Assembly (NCBI GenBank): GCA_964383365.1
Contig: CAYLHF010000006.1
Coordinates: 59,703-123,702 of the forward strand
DNA length: 64,000 nucleotides
Source: CAYLHF01 sp964383365
Lineage (GTDB): Bacteria; Bacteroidota; Rhodothermia; Rhodothermales; UBA10348
Direction: 5' to 3'
Shown: positions 17,663 through 27,363 of the stretch, piece by piece
How the letters are laid out: each line of letters opens with the position of its first letter
How positions within the stretch are numbered: the first letter of the stretch is position 1
Notes under the pieces: generated by a model
Databases searched by the model: none
What the model saw: only the letters and a program-made list of their open reading frames with translations
What the model was told of the DNA's origin: nothing
Translations under genes and position numbers: made by a program

Positions 17663-19321
17663 CTAGCTGTTTGGCAGCTCCTGTGGAGCCATCACGAATG
17701 CGTATTCGTACGAGTACAAGCCTATGAGGGCAAGTATTCCCGCTCCTGCTGTGGAGATATCCTGGTTAATCAATAGTAACCCGAAGGGAATGAGGCGGCC
17801 CACCAGCAGAAATCCGACCCAGAAGTGACGCGCATAATACCCTCGTGTAATCTCATGAGCGGCACGTGCGGCGAGTTCCGATGCATGCGGCATCGCGAAC
17901 TCGCCGAAGAGGGTCACCAAAACGTCCAGGAGCAGACTGGACGCGAAAACCGTTCGCGCAAACGAGAGCAGCCCGGCGTCCAGAAGAACCCAGGGATCCA
18001 CAACGAGCAGAAGCGCGCTTCCGGCAAGAAACGCCTGTATAATGAGGTGGGGGGGAAGCAACGGGCTTTGCCAGAGATCACGCCCTTCGGCCTGTCCAAA
18101 CAGAAACGCCGTATAAACCGCAGATCCCAGGGCGAAGAAAAAACCCGTGAGAACGACCATAGGCCGCAGACCGCTCCACAACGAGGTTTCTATCAATTCC
18201 CTGCTGGTAGCCCATTCACCCGCCAACCACAAGACCGATATCATGCTGAATCCGACGAGCAGATAGGCCCCTTTGACCAGCCAGCTGTTCCACTGACCTC
18301 GCATCAGAATCCTCAAGAATCGCTCGGGGCGCTCCAGATCGAGGACGAGCAGTGCCGTTGTGATCACCGTGAAAGCCAGCGATAACATACCGGCCACCTG
18401 AAACGACCATGGATCGGGTTCCATGTAATCAAGTCCCCATGCGATCGATAGCATCATAAACAGACCCGTTCCGATTCCTTTCGTTACCAGATACAATGCG
18501 ACGGGCCAGTGCCAGGGAACTCGATGCTGGGCGTTGAAAACAACCTGCGTCATCTGCTCAGCAAGGCGGGTATCTCCAATCTGAATGGGGCCGTCCTGCG
18601 GCGCACCCTGCGGTCCCGGGTTGCGAATGCCCGGTCTGCGCCCCGTGCCACCGCCTCCGGATTTGCCTCCGGCTGAACGCGAGTCCGTCTTTGTATCACG
18701 TTCTGGATGAAGAGGAATCACATCGGCCCATGCGAAGGTCTCCGGCGTTCGCATCGTGGCCGTCGGATGCATCGCGACGTCTTCACCTCCTTTATAAAAC
18801 ACCTTCGGTGCTGTTCCCTGTTCAGGTTTTCGGACGGTGACCGTATGCTCGGCAACCGCCTTCGCTATTTCAGTAGTCGGGTCATCGAGGTCGCCGGCCA
18901 GAATGGCGTGTTCCGGACACACAACCACACACGCGGGTTCGAGCCCGATCTCAATCCGATGAGCGCAATAATGACATTTTGCGGCGGTACCAGACTCCGG
19001 GTCGATATATATGGCATCGTATGGACAGGCCTGCATGCATGCCTTGCACCCGATACATTCGTCCGGGTCAAACTCTACGATTCCATCCGAGCGCTGATAC
19101 ATCGCGGTCACAGGACAGATACGAACGCACGGAGGATTGGAACAGTGATTACACCTCGTAACCTGAAAACTGCGTCGGACGTTGGGATGAACTCCGGTCT
19201 CAACGCTTTTGACCCACGTTCGTTGAACGCCGAGAGGGACGTCATTCTCGCTCTTACACGCCGTGGAGCAGGCATGACAGCCGATACAACGGTCGTTGTC
19301 AATCAAAAAACCGTAGGTCAT
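17663..19321 (-). CDS. fused four-cluster ferredoxin subunit and NrfD/DmsC-type membrane anchor (SoeBC-like)
   Basis: 552 residues joining two subunits that are usually separate. The N-terminal part (about 1-190) has four Cys groups for [4Fe-4S] clusters: CIGCHACSTAC, CNHCSNPPCVRICP, CIGCKACMQACP and CHYCAHRIEIGLEPACVVVCP. After a Gly/Pro/Arg-rich linker (about 225-250) comes a hydrophobic domain of about eight helices (PWHWPVALYLVTKGIGTGLF, LLVLDLERPERFLRIL) as in NrfD/PsrC quinone-interacting anchors. It would carry electrons between the molybdoenzyme and the quinone pool. The gene lies 8 nt upstream of the catalytic subunit and 108 nt downstream of mobA. The exact substrate cannot be read from this subunit. 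Confidence 0.85.
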   Translation of the reverse strand: MTYGFLIDNDRCIGCHACSTACKSENDVPLGVQRTWVKSVETGVHPNVRRSFQVTRCNHCSNPPCVRICPVTAMYQRSDGIVEFDPDECIGCKACMQACPYDAIYIDPESGTAAKCHYCAHRIEIGLEPACVVVCPEHAILAGDLDDPTTEIAKAVAEHTVTVRKPEQGTAPKVFYKGGEDVAMHPTATMRTPETFAWADVIPLHPERDTKTDSRSAGGKSGGGGTGRRPGIRNPGPQGAPQDGPIQIGDTRLAEQMTQVVFNAQHRVPWHWPVALYLVTKGIGTGLFMMLSIAWGLDYMEPDPWSFQVAGMLSLAFTVITTALLVLDLERPERFLRILMRGQWNSWLVKGAYLLVGFSMISVLWLAGEWATSRELIETSLWSGLRPMVVLTGFFFALGSAVYTAFLFGQAEGRDLWQSPLLPPHLIIQAFLAGSALLLVVDPWVLLDAGLLSFARTVFASSLLLDVLVTLFGEFAMPHASELAARAAHEITRGYYARHFWVGFLLVGRLIPFGLLLINQDISTAGAGILALIGLYSYEYAFVMAPQELPNS

Positions 19322-19429
19322 AGACAGGCTCGTTGATAGGCGTTAGTCGGACGATCCTTCTGGTTTGACGGCATAAAATGAGTACAAAGGAGTCGGCGAG
19401 GAGAACTTGTAATATCAGGTGATTACCTG

Positions 19430-20053
19430 TTACCGGTCAAGCCCCGATTCCAGTTTACGTCCGATTCCCTTCAAATCCTCTACAGAATTAATATTAATCA
19501 GTTCGTCATCGTCCAGATCAACGAAATCGACCCCGTTCAACCGGTCCAATACCCGCTTAACAGATCGCCTCCCGGTGCGGTAGATGTCTGTTTCGAGTCT
19601 CCCGACATCACGGGAATAGCATCCGAGCAGCGGCTGAATATGCCCCGACTCTCGAGATCGGGCAATAACGGCTTCAACCGGTTGATTGGCGTCAATGCGA
19701 TCCCGCGAAATAGCCGCAATCAGACGAAGCAGCGTCTCCGACCGAACGAGGGGCAGGTCACATGCCATGACGAGAATCCACTCAGAGTCCGAGTTTTTCA
19801 GAAGTGGAAAGAGCCCTCCGAGAGGTCCGGAGTCCGGACGCGAATCGGCCACGAGCTCATATTTTCGTTTCTGCAGACGAACGTCGGCAGCTCCGTTGGC
19901 GATTCGAATCCGATCAGTGACCGTAAACAGGGTGTCATACGTGCGTTCCAGAAGGGTACGTTCACCAATAACGTGATTCCTTTTATCCTGTCCGAATCGC
20001 GTCGACTTGCCGCCGGCCAGAATTCCTCCACTTACCATACTGTTGTTTGTCAC
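19430..20053 (-). CDS. mobA: molybdenum cofactor guanylyltransferase MobA
   Basis: Transfers GMP from GTP to Mo-molybdopterin to form the guanine dinucleotide cofactor used by the DMSO-reductase family. 207 residues with the nucleotidyltransferase signature GGILAGGKSTRFGQDK, then DSRPDSGPLGGLFPLL and the metal-binding MACDLPLV. It is the first gene of the operon that continues with the Fe-S/membrane fusion, the molybdoenzyme and its chaperone, so cofactor maturation and enzyme are encoded together. Start is the ATG at 20053 (MTNNSMVSGG); the internal Met6 is an alternative. Confidence 0.9.
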   Translation of the reverse strand: MTNNSMVSGGILAGGKSTRFGQDKRNHVIGERTLLERTYDTLFTVTDRIRIANGAADVRLQKRKYELVADSRPDSGPLGGLFPLLKNSDSEWILVMACDLPLVRSETLLRLIAAISRDRIDANQPVEAVIARSRESGHIQPLLGCYSRDVGRLETDIYRTGRRSVKRVLDRLNGVDFVDLDDDELININSVEDLKGIGRKLESGLDR

Positions 20054-20132
20054 AATGATCCAATATTTTCACGCTCGAATACCGTAGACTCATAGAGCAG
20101 TCGTCGTCCCTTTCTCCCCGTCCCGCGTATCC

Positions 20133-20834
20133 ATGTTTTATTACTACGCAGTCAAGTCCAGAAACAAGTTGAAGCGGCTCGAACCCGAGCACCAAAACGT
20201 CCAACTGAAACAACGATGCCTATTCCCGACACTCGATGACGCCATGGAGATGAATCCTGATGCCGTTCTGGTTATCGACACACAGTTACTCGACGGATCT
20301 ATTGAACCGGTACAACGCCGATCCACGAAATCCGGTACGGCCGGAATCGTCAATGGCAAGGTCGTCTTCGATATTCCGATTGCTGCCATCAGAAACAATG
20401 CACCCTATAGACCACCGGAAGAAATTAAGGCCGGTGGAGGAATCATCACACGAAAAAAAGGGGGGCGAAGGCAGATTCTGACAATTTTTCGTCGTGGAAA
20501 ATGGGACCTCGCCAAAGGAAAGCTCGACCCGGGTGAATCCCTGGAGGAATGTGCGATTCGGGAAGTTCAGGAGGAACTGGGGATTGAAAAGGTTCGATCT
20601 AAGCGGCTGCTGGCAACCACCGTTCATGGCTATGCAGAGAAGAAACGTTTTCGGGTCAAAACCACTCACTGGTACCACATGAAAACATCTGCCACATCGT
20701 TCATTCCGCAACGGGAAGAAGGAATCGATAAGGTCAAATGGATGAATTGGGACAAAGCAGAAAAAGACCTGGGGTACAAGACGCTACGGGAACTTCTGGC
20801 ACGAGTGAAACCGCTTCTCAAGCCGATACCATGA
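20133..20834 (+). CDS. Nudix hydrolase
   Basis: 233 residues. The Nudix box is complete: GKLDPGESLEECAIREVQEELGI region, with the G-x5-E-x7-REVQEELG spacing that binds the divalent metals and cleaves nucleoside diphosphate-linked substrates. About 105 residues of unassigned sequence precede the Nudix fold. GGGIITRKKGGRRQILTIFR marks the domain start. Substrate cannot be read from the sequence. It is divergent from mobA with a 79-nt gap and followed by a small membrane protein gene. Confidence 0.88.
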   Translation: MFYYYAVKSRNKLKRLEPEHQNVQLKQRCLFPTLDDAMEMNPDAVLVIDTQLLDGSIEPVQRRSTKSGTAGIVNGKVVFDIPIAAIRNNAPYRPPEEIKAGGGIITRKKGGRRQILTIFRRGKWDLAKGKLDPGESLEECAIREVQEELGIEKVRSKRLLATTVHGYAEKKRFRVKTTHWYHMKTSATSFIPQREEGIDKVKWMNWDKAEKDLGYKTLRELLARVKPLLKPIP

Positions 20835-20918
20835 TTCCTGCATAGGAAAGCAAACCGAAGTATATCGTACGATGTATATTCTCGACGGAAAACGCCACTC
20901 TAACGCGAACATACGACC

Positions 20919-21296
20919 GTGTCCAAGATCCCGTCTGCTTCGAGCAAAAAACCAGGACTGAAAAAAGACAAAAGGACCCGCCGCCGATCCAGGAAGGGGC
21001 CGCGAGGATTACCCGCCATTGTGGTGTTCTTTCTGATAACTCCCGTTGCTGCCGCAGGAATCGGCACCGTCATGATGATAGGAACGGAGTGGATTCCCCT
21101 GTCCGTCGGATCAATCATTCTGCTGATCTGGATGCAGCTCATCAACGACCGACACGGATTTATCCGGTCGAGAGAAATGCGGAGAGCCTATGAGGCTCGG
21201 AGACACTTCTCTATTTTTGAGACCCTGATCATTTTTGTTCTGATCATGGGCAATATGCTCGCCTCGGTCTATGTGGCACTGATGAGTACACGCTAG
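20919..21296 (+). CDS. small membrane protein of unknown function
   Basis: 125 residues from a GTG start. A very basic N-terminus (KKPGLKKDKRTRRRSRKG) precedes hydrophobic segments at about 32-52, 56-75 and 100-120 (LPAIVVFFLITPVAAAGIGTV; WIPLSVGSIILLIWMQL; FETLIIFVLIMGNMLASVYVAL). No family recognised. It lies 84 nt after the Nudix gene on the same strand and may be co-transcribed. Confidence 0.6.
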   Translation: MSKIPSASSKKPGLKKDKRTRRRSRKGPRGLPAIVVFFLITPVAAAGIGTVMMIGTEWIPLSVGSIILLIWMQLINDRHGFIRSREMRRAYEARRHFSIFETLIIFVLIMGNMLASVYVALMSTR

Positions 21297-21305
21297 CGGT
21301 CATCC

Positions 21306-23930
21306 CTACCGCTGTCCCACGAGAAATACGGCGTTGGAGAACAGGAGTTGGCCTGAATACCAGAATCCCCGGAAAAGAGGGTCGTCCGTAAAGTAGACGA
21401 CACTGCCACGACCCATACGCTGAACCCCAAAAGCGAGACTCTCCCCGATCTTGGCTGCAGCTTTGAACCCCACTTGCCCACTGACTGGATCAGCGTCCTC
21501 AATAACGCCGACATTCCAGACTCCACGACCGGCGAGATAGGAGGGGCTGCCCTTCGTCAGCTTCAACTCGAACGCCGTCGCCTCAAATCCGAAACCGAGC
21601 GGATGCGTGTTATCGACGCGAACTCGGTAAATGGCTCCGGAAACTGCTTCTGTTAGCCCGTCCCGCTCCCGGTCACCATACGACTTCAGGAGATCTGACG
21701 ACGTTCTTTCCTTTTTCTTATCCTCGTCAGGATCTGCTGCTTCTTTCTTTTTCAATGCAAAGCCTTCTTTTCCGGTGAGCCACGAGGTTGCGCCTCGCAG
21801 CGTGATCAACCGGCCACCGCGCTTAATCCAGGAAGTCAGCGTAGCAAGCTTCTCCTTCGCAAAGATGGTTCCGTACGAACCGCCGGGGAGCACAATAACG
21901 GTATAGTCATCGAGATCAACCGAAGACAAATAATCGGCCCGGGCGAGTGTGATCGGATAGTTTATCTGTTGATCGAAGAAGTGCCATACCTGACCAACCG
22001 AAGATGACGAAACCGGCGCGCCGGTGAGGACCAACACGGTGGGAGGCTTTATATAATGAACATCCGCTGAGCCCAGATCAGGACCCTTCTCGACCAATCC
22101 ACTCCGAATGCGCGTCACCTCGACCCCCTGCCTGTGGGCCGCCGTGTCTACAATACGCGCCAGATCGGCTCCTTTTTTTTCGTTCCCGCGTCTTGTTACG
22201 ATGAGCGTTCCGGGAGCGAACGGTTCGCCTGAAGACGTAAACGATCGCTCAGAATACCGCACCAGCACGTCACGTTGTAACAGATCCGAAAGAAACGCAG
22301 CGCTCGATCGATCGGTCCATCGAACCAGATACGCGTAGGCCGTTGGATCTGACGCAATGTCCGACGCGACATCCACATCCGATGTGATATTCGCGTCTGA
22401 TCCGACACGCGCATCTACGCCGGAAACCGGAGACACGTCCGTTGCGATCGTCATCTTTTTCGTCACCGCGTAGGCCTCTACATCGTAGACATACGGAAGG
22501 GCCCACGCCGTGATGTCGTACGTCACCGAATCGACCAATTCCGACTCCGGTTCAAACAGTACTTCGAGAAGGGTCGAGCGCGGTTGATAGGCCGAGATGA
22601 CGAGATCTCCCGGACTGACGGTAAATCCTGTGTCTTTCATCTCTCGATACGAATACCCGCTCAATTTGACCGATCCGTCGACCGTACCCGTTTCGATTCC
22701 GAGGCGATGCAGGTGATCACGCAGGGCACCGACCGCATTGCCGTTCTTCTTCTTGACGACAAACGTCTTGTATTGGCCTGTCGGAGAGTGTTTCGCCCGG
22801 TCAAAGAACGCCGCAAATTCCTTGAGCAGTCGGTCGTGATGGCCGGAAGCCATTTCAACGGTCGAGAGACCCGTTGTGAAGTGATGAGCGATCCGGTCAG
22901 AGAGGGAGAGCGTGTCTCCCTCAGCGGTCAGTATACCGAGACCCGCCCTTCCCGAGCCTCCCTGTTCGTACGTCATCCCGACAGCGCCATTATAGATCGG
23001 AAACGTGTCTCCGTACCCCGGATAGAACAGGTCGAAGACCTGCCGCGTAAAATAAAGCCATCCTTCAGCGTCAAAATACCGGGCGTTATTCTCTCCGATG
23101 GTCCGCTGAAATTCGCGCTGCCAGTCGGTAATAACCCGGTGAAACGGCTCCGCAGCCGGAGCAAAGTAGTAGGGTTCATTGACCCCTTGCTCGTGAAAAT
23201 CGACATGAACGTGTGGCATCCATCCCTCATAGAGGGCAAGCCGCTGGGACGTTTCCACCTGAGTCTGCCACACCCAGTCTCGATTGAGATCGAAATAGTA
23301 ATGATTCGTACGACCTCCCGGCCAAAGTTCATGGTGTTCGACCGCATCAGGATTAACATTTCGAATTGACCCGACGGCCCGATTGTACCAATTGACATAG
23401 CGATCCCGGCCATCAGGATTGATCGCCGGATCGATAACCACGACCGTATTCTTCAGCCACTCCTGTGGTTCGGTATTCCCGGGATCTACCAGCTTGTAGA
23501 GAGTCGCCATCGCAGCTTCCGTACTCACCGATTCGTTCCCGTGGACGTTGTAACTGAGCCACACGATCGATACGGGCTCGCCTTCCGGCTCGCCCGACTC
23601 CAGACCCGCCAGCCGCAAATTGTCATGTCGTATCTGTGGTAGTCGCCGAATATTTTCCGGCGAACTCACGAACGCGACCTGAAGGATTCGATCCTCGTTG
23701 GTTCTCCCGTACTCCTGGAGGTGAATTCGGTCCGATTCCCCGGCTACGTTCCTGAAATAAGCGACCACCCGATGATGGGGTGTAAACCGCTCCCCGAGTT
23801 CATATCCCAGAAACGACCGGGGAGATTGAACGGCGGTTTGTGCCCACACATTCCGGTTCGGGCCAGACGCAAAAATCGACAGCATGCAGAGCGCGATGGG
23901 TCCCCGAAGGAGACGGAACGGATCATTCAT
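21306..23930 (-). CDS. secreted M14-family zinc carboxypeptidase
   Basis: 874 residues. A signal peptide (LRGPIALCMLSIFASG... cut near VWAQ) leads to a peptidase_M14 domain: zinc ligands His130 and Glu133 in NVHGNES, His246 in VDFHEQG, and the likely catalytic Glu322 in GMTYEQGGSG; NPDGRDRY is the usual substrate-pocket segment. The C-terminal half contains a DJ-1/GATase-like stretch (LPGGSYGTIFAKEKLATL), common in large M14 proteins of this phylum. A low-complexity Asp/Ser/Val insertion lies near 495-530. It is divergent from the T9SS protein gene and its stop is 9 nt from the convergent membrane-protein gene. Confidence 0.88.
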   Translation of the reverse strand: MNDPFRLLRGPIALCMLSIFASGPNRNVWAQTAVQSPRSFLGYELGERFTPHHRVVAYFRNVAGESDRIHLQEYGRTNEDRILQVAFVSSPENIRRLPQIRHDNLRLAGLESGEPEGEPVSIVWLSYNVHGNESVSTEAAMATLYKLVDPGNTEPQEWLKNTVVVIDPAINPDGRDRYVNWYNRAVGSIRNVNPDAVEHHELWPGGRTNHYYFDLNRDWVWQTQVETSQRLALYEGWMPHVHVDFHEQGVNEPYYFAPAAEPFHRVITDWQREFQRTIGENNARYFDAEGWLYFTRQVFDLFYPGYGDTFPIYNGAVGMTYEQGGSGRAGLGILTAEGDTLSLSDRIAHHFTTGLSTVEMASGHHDRLLKEFAAFFDRAKHSPTGQYKTFVVKKKNGNAVGALRDHLHRLGIETGTVDGSVKLSGYSYREMKDTGFTVSPGDLVISAYQPRSTLLEVLFEPESELVDSVTYDITAWALPYVYDVEAYAVTKKMTIATDVSPVSGVDARVGSDANITSDVDVASDIASDPTAYAYLVRWTDRSSAAFLSDLLQRDVLVRYSERSFTSSGEPFAPGTLIVTRRGNEKKGADLARIVDTAAHRQGVEVTRIRSGLVEKGPDLGSADVHYIKPPTVLVLTGAPVSSSSVGQVWHFFDQQINYPITLARADYLSSVDLDDYTVIVLPGGSYGTIFAKEKLATLTSWIKRGGRLITLRGATSWLTGKEGFALKKKEAADPDEDKKKERTSSDLLKSYGDRERDGLTEAVSGAIYRVRVDNTHPLGFGFEATAFELKLTKGSPSYLAGRGVWNVGVIEDADPVSGQVGFKAAAKIGESLAFGVQRMGRGSVVYFTDDPLFRGFWYSGQLLFSNAVFLVGQR

Positions 23931-24053
23931 AACGTTTTACCGATCTTGAATACCTCAAAACACCCCGTAGGGTAAATCGACATCGAGCAGAAGGTAGGGT
24001 GTGTGATAAAGGTTCTGCAACGGTATTTTGTCGCACCGAATAAAATACCATAC

Positions 24054-27000
24054 ATGATGCGTTCTTCCCTGAATCTCACGGCCGGCCTCACGCTGATTCT
24101 CGTAGTAATACTCTTTGTGTCGACCGATGACCAATTGGCGCCATCATGGATCCATGATCCGGTGGCTGAATCGGTTTCGACCGAATCGAGAATAGAGAAG
24201 GGCTTCGACGACCCGGACAAATTTGCGGAGTATGACCGGGACATCCGAACGGCAGACTGGGAAACGCGCCCGTCGTATCCTCAAAATTACCTGATGGATG
24301 CGCTCGATCGCGCGCGGAGCACGTCCAAAGCCGGTGCCGCGATTCCGTGGGTCGAGCGGGGGCCTGCCAACGTAGGCGGACGAACACGAGCCATTGTCGT
24401 CGATCCCGGCGACCCGAACCATGATACGTGGTTTGCGGCCTCGGTCAGCGGTGGTATATGGAAAACCACGGATGGCGGAAAAACATGGTCTCATCTGACG
24501 GCTGACCTCCCTAACCTGGCGTTCAGCTCTTTGGTGCAGGCCGCCTCCAATCCGGACCGGATGTATGCCGGAACCGGAGAGGGATACTTCAATGGAGATG
24601 CCGTTCCGGGAGCGGGAGTTTTTGCTTCGAATGACCGCGGTATGACGTGGCAGCAACTGGCCGTGACCTCGGATGACGTAAACTTCAGATACGTCAACCG
24701 GCTGGTGGTCTCACCCTCCGATCCTGGCGTGGTCGTTGCAGCTACCAGGACTGGAATTTTCCGGACAACCGACGGCGGAAGTGCCTGGTCGCAGGTCTAT
24801 GATGCACCGTTCAGCCCGGGGGTTCTCCAGGTTATCGCAGATCCGTCGAATTTCAGTCGGTTGTATGCAACAGAGTCAGGTACGGGTGTACTCGGATCCA
24901 CCGACGCAGGTCTGACATGGAACCTGATTTCAGAGGGACTGGATAATCTCCAGGACGGCGCCTTTGGATCGCGCCTTGAGTTGGCCATTGCTCCGTCCGA
25001 TCCATCGATTCTGTATGCGCTCGTTGAGTCCCAGGCTGGATCCGACCGCGTATTTACCAGCACCAATTTCGGAGCGGTGTGGGTGCAGATGGATGTTCCT
25101 GAGAGTGGAAGTGATCCCAATATATCGAATGGTCAGGGCTGGTATGACATGTCCATGGCGGTGAATCCCTTCGATCCGCTGACCCTGTTTGTCGGCGGGG
25201 TGTCTCTCTACCGGGCGGATATGTCTGGATCTGTCACCAGGGGAATTCTGTCGTCACGTGAGGAGCTTGGAACGGCCTCTTTTCTGACATTCGTCAACTT
25301 CGGGGCCTCTCATTTTGGAGGTACACTCCAGTGGGGCCTGTCCGATGACGAGGCGATCGTGGATTCTTCCGATTTTGTGTCGGTAGAAGTCCGGTTTGGG
25401 ACCGGGCGAAGTCAGAAGGCTCATCGGTTTACCCCGGCAGATGGCCCGGGCATTCCTTTCTCAACCTACCAGTACGCCGACTACGTGGACGTCCCGTTCG
25501 AGGTATGGGATGTAACCAACAACCGCCAACTCATGGTCTCATTTCGGGACCGACTCGGCGACGGTCAGTTTGATTTGATTCCAAGAGACAATGCCAATCT
25601 GGGGCGGGAGTATATCGTAATCAGCGCCATCGATTACGACGCATCTTCCCCGGACCCGATTATCGGGCAGGATGGAGGTCTCATCAACAAGATGCTCTAT
25701 TTCTTTTGGCCGATGCTGGTAGATGGTCAGACCTGGAATCCTGCGTCACTTCCTACGTCCGAGCTGCGATTCAATTACCAGATTGTGACGGCGCCAACAC
25801 GTACGATGACGGCACTTGGCGGAGGAAATATTCACGTCGATCAACATGCCCTCGTTCCTGTCGTAACGGATGCCGGGTCGCAGTCGTTTGAACTCATCGC
25901 CGGCAACGATGGAGGGGTATATCAGTCTACCGATGGTGGGAATTCCTGGATAACAAGAAATAACGGGTATAACACGACCCAGTTTTATGGTGTCGATAAG
26001 AAGCCCGCTTTTGTAGTACTGATGGGGGGCACCCAGGACAACGGGACATGGCGATCATTTGGCAACCCGAATGCTTCTCAGGGGTGGATCAGCGCGTTCG
26101 GAGGCGATGGATTTGAGGTCGCGTGGAATCAGGGGGACGACCGGAAGATGTTGGGTGCCAGTCAGTTCAACGGATTTACCCGATCGCTGGACGGGGGCAT
26201 CAACTGGAGCGGCGCCACCTCCGGGATGAGTGACACGGGCTCTGGTAAAGGACAATTCATCACGACCGTCGATCGCGGCGTACAGCATCCGGACGTCGTT
26301 TTTACCATCGGCTCGGCCGGTGTGTGGAAATCGACAGATTTCGCGGGTTCTTGGACACTGAGGGCTATACCGGGATCAGATTGGGGGTTCGGTGGATCCG
26401 GGAAAGTGCGGATTTCTCTCGCCAATGAGAATATTGTCTGGGCCGGGTACGAAATGGATCCGGTACAAAGCAGTGCGACCGATCAATTAGGGAAACTCCA
26501 TGTATCGGTAGATGGGGGAACGCTTTTTTCGGCGGTTCCTACTCCCGAAGCGCTCTCGCCGGGGCGCATTTCCGGATTGGCGACCCATCCCACCGATGAG
26601 AACACCGCATATGCCTTGTTCTCGGCATTCAATGCGCCGAAGATTCTCCGAACCACCGACCTCGGTCAACATTGGGAAGATATTTCCGGGTTTTTCCGGG
26701 CTCCGGCTAAATCGAGTGGCAACGGATTCCCCGATGTCGGTGTCCATGATTTACTCGTCCTGCCCGGACGTACGAATGAACTATGGGCGGGTACGGACAT
26801 CGGAATATTTATTTCGGTTGATGACGGCCAGAATTGGCAATTTGCCGACAACGGGTTGCCCGCAGTATCTATCTGGCAGATGCGTGTTGTAGACGATCAG
26901 ATCGTCGTGGCTACTCACGGTCGTGGCGTCTGGTCGGTACCCTTGAACGATGTGGTCGCCACGGCGGCAGAGGATGCACCCACCTTACCGACGGAAATCG

Positions 27001-27254
27001 CTCTCGATCAGAACTTTCCGAATCCCTTCAATCCTTCGACAACCATCTCGTTCTCGCTTCCCGCTACCGATCGTGTCCGGCTGGACGTGTATGACGTCGC
27101 GGGACGAAGGATCGCTGCACTGGTCGATGAGACGATGATTCCCGGTAAGCACGACGTAAACTGGAACGCGTCCGGACTGGCGTCAGGTATGTATCTCTAC
27201 CGTCTTTCCGTCGGCACCTATACGCGGACCCGTACGATGACGCTGCTCAGATAA
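24054..27254 (+). CDS. secreted BNR/sortilin-type propeller protein with T9SS sorting domain
   Basis: About 1066 residues from the ATG at 24054, chosen because MMRSSLNLTAGLTLILVVILFVS is a good signal peptide; the frame opens at 24003. Repeated BNR/Asp-box motifs (TTDGGKTWSHL, SNDRGMTWQQL, TTDGGSAWSQV, STDAGLTWNLI, STDGGNSWITR, SVDDGQNWQF) mark beta-propeller blades like those of sortilin/VPS10 and exo-alpha-sialidase folds. The last 85 residues are a type A T9SS sorting domain (LDQNFPNPFNPSTTISFSLP ... VYDVAGRRI ... MYLYRLSVG), so the protein should cross the outer membrane by type IX secretion. No catalytic residues can be named; adhesin or glycan-binding roles are equally possible. Confidence 0.82.
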   Translation: MMRSSLNLTAGLTLILVVILFVSTDDQLAPSWIHDPVAESVSTESRIEKGFDDPDKFAEYDRDIRTADWETRPSYPQNYLMDALDRARSTSKAGAAIPWVERGPANVGGRTRAIVVDPGDPNHDTWFAASVSGGIWKTTDGGKTWSHLTADLPNLAFSSLVQAASNPDRMYAGTGEGYFNGDAVPGAGVFASNDRGMTWQQLAVTSDDVNFRYVNRLVVSPSDPGVVVAATRTGIFRTTDGGSAWSQVYDAPFSPGVLQVIADPSNFSRLYATESGTGVLGSTDAGLTWNLISEGLDNLQDGAFGSRLELAIAPSDPSILYALVESQAGSDRVFTSTNFGAVWVQMDVPESGSDPNISNGQGWYDMSMAVNPFDPLTLFVGGVSLYRADMSGSVTRGILSSREELGTASFLTFVNFGASHFGGTLQWGLSDDEAIVDSSDFVSVEVRFGTGRSQKAHRFTPADGPGIPFSTYQYADYVDVPFEVWDVTNNRQLMVSFRDRLGDGQFDLIPRDNANLGREYIVISAIDYDASSPDPIIGQDGGLINKMLYFFWPMLVDGQTWNPASLPTSELRFNYQIVTAPTRTMTALGGGNIHVDQHALVPVVTDAGSQSFELIAGNDGGVYQSTDGGNSWITRNNGYNTTQFYGVDKKPAFVVLMGGTQDNGTWRSFGNPNASQGWISAFGGDGFEVAWNQGDDRKMLGASQFNGFTRSLDGGINWSGATSGMSDTGSGKGQFITTVDRGVQHPDVVFTIGSAGVWKSTDFAGSWTLRAIPGSDWGFGGSGKVRISLANENIVWAGYEMDPVQSSATDQLGKLHVSVDGGTLFSAVPTPEALSPGRISGLATHPTDENTAYALFSAFNAPKILRTTDLGQHWEDISGFFRAPAKSSGNGFPDVGVHDLLVLPGRTNELWAGTDIGIFISVDDGQNWQFADNGLPAVSIWQMRVVDDQIVVATHGRGVWSVPLNDVVATAAEDAPTLPTEIALDQNFPNPFNPSTTISFSLPATDRVRLDVYDVAGRRIAALVDETMIPGKHDVNWNASGLASGMYLYRLSVGTYTRTRTMTLLR

Positions 27255-27363
27255 CCTGCGGGCTGGTGCCGTCAATGAATGCCCGACTACCAGCAGAAAA
27301 CCAAAAAACCGAATTTTTCCCGTATCTGTAAATGACTCCGGCACCTATTGCCGCTGAGTCCTG

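Noticed and set aside
22584..23369. A 261-codon plus-strand frame
   Set aside because: Antisense to the M14 carboxypeptidase domain, with no recognisable features.
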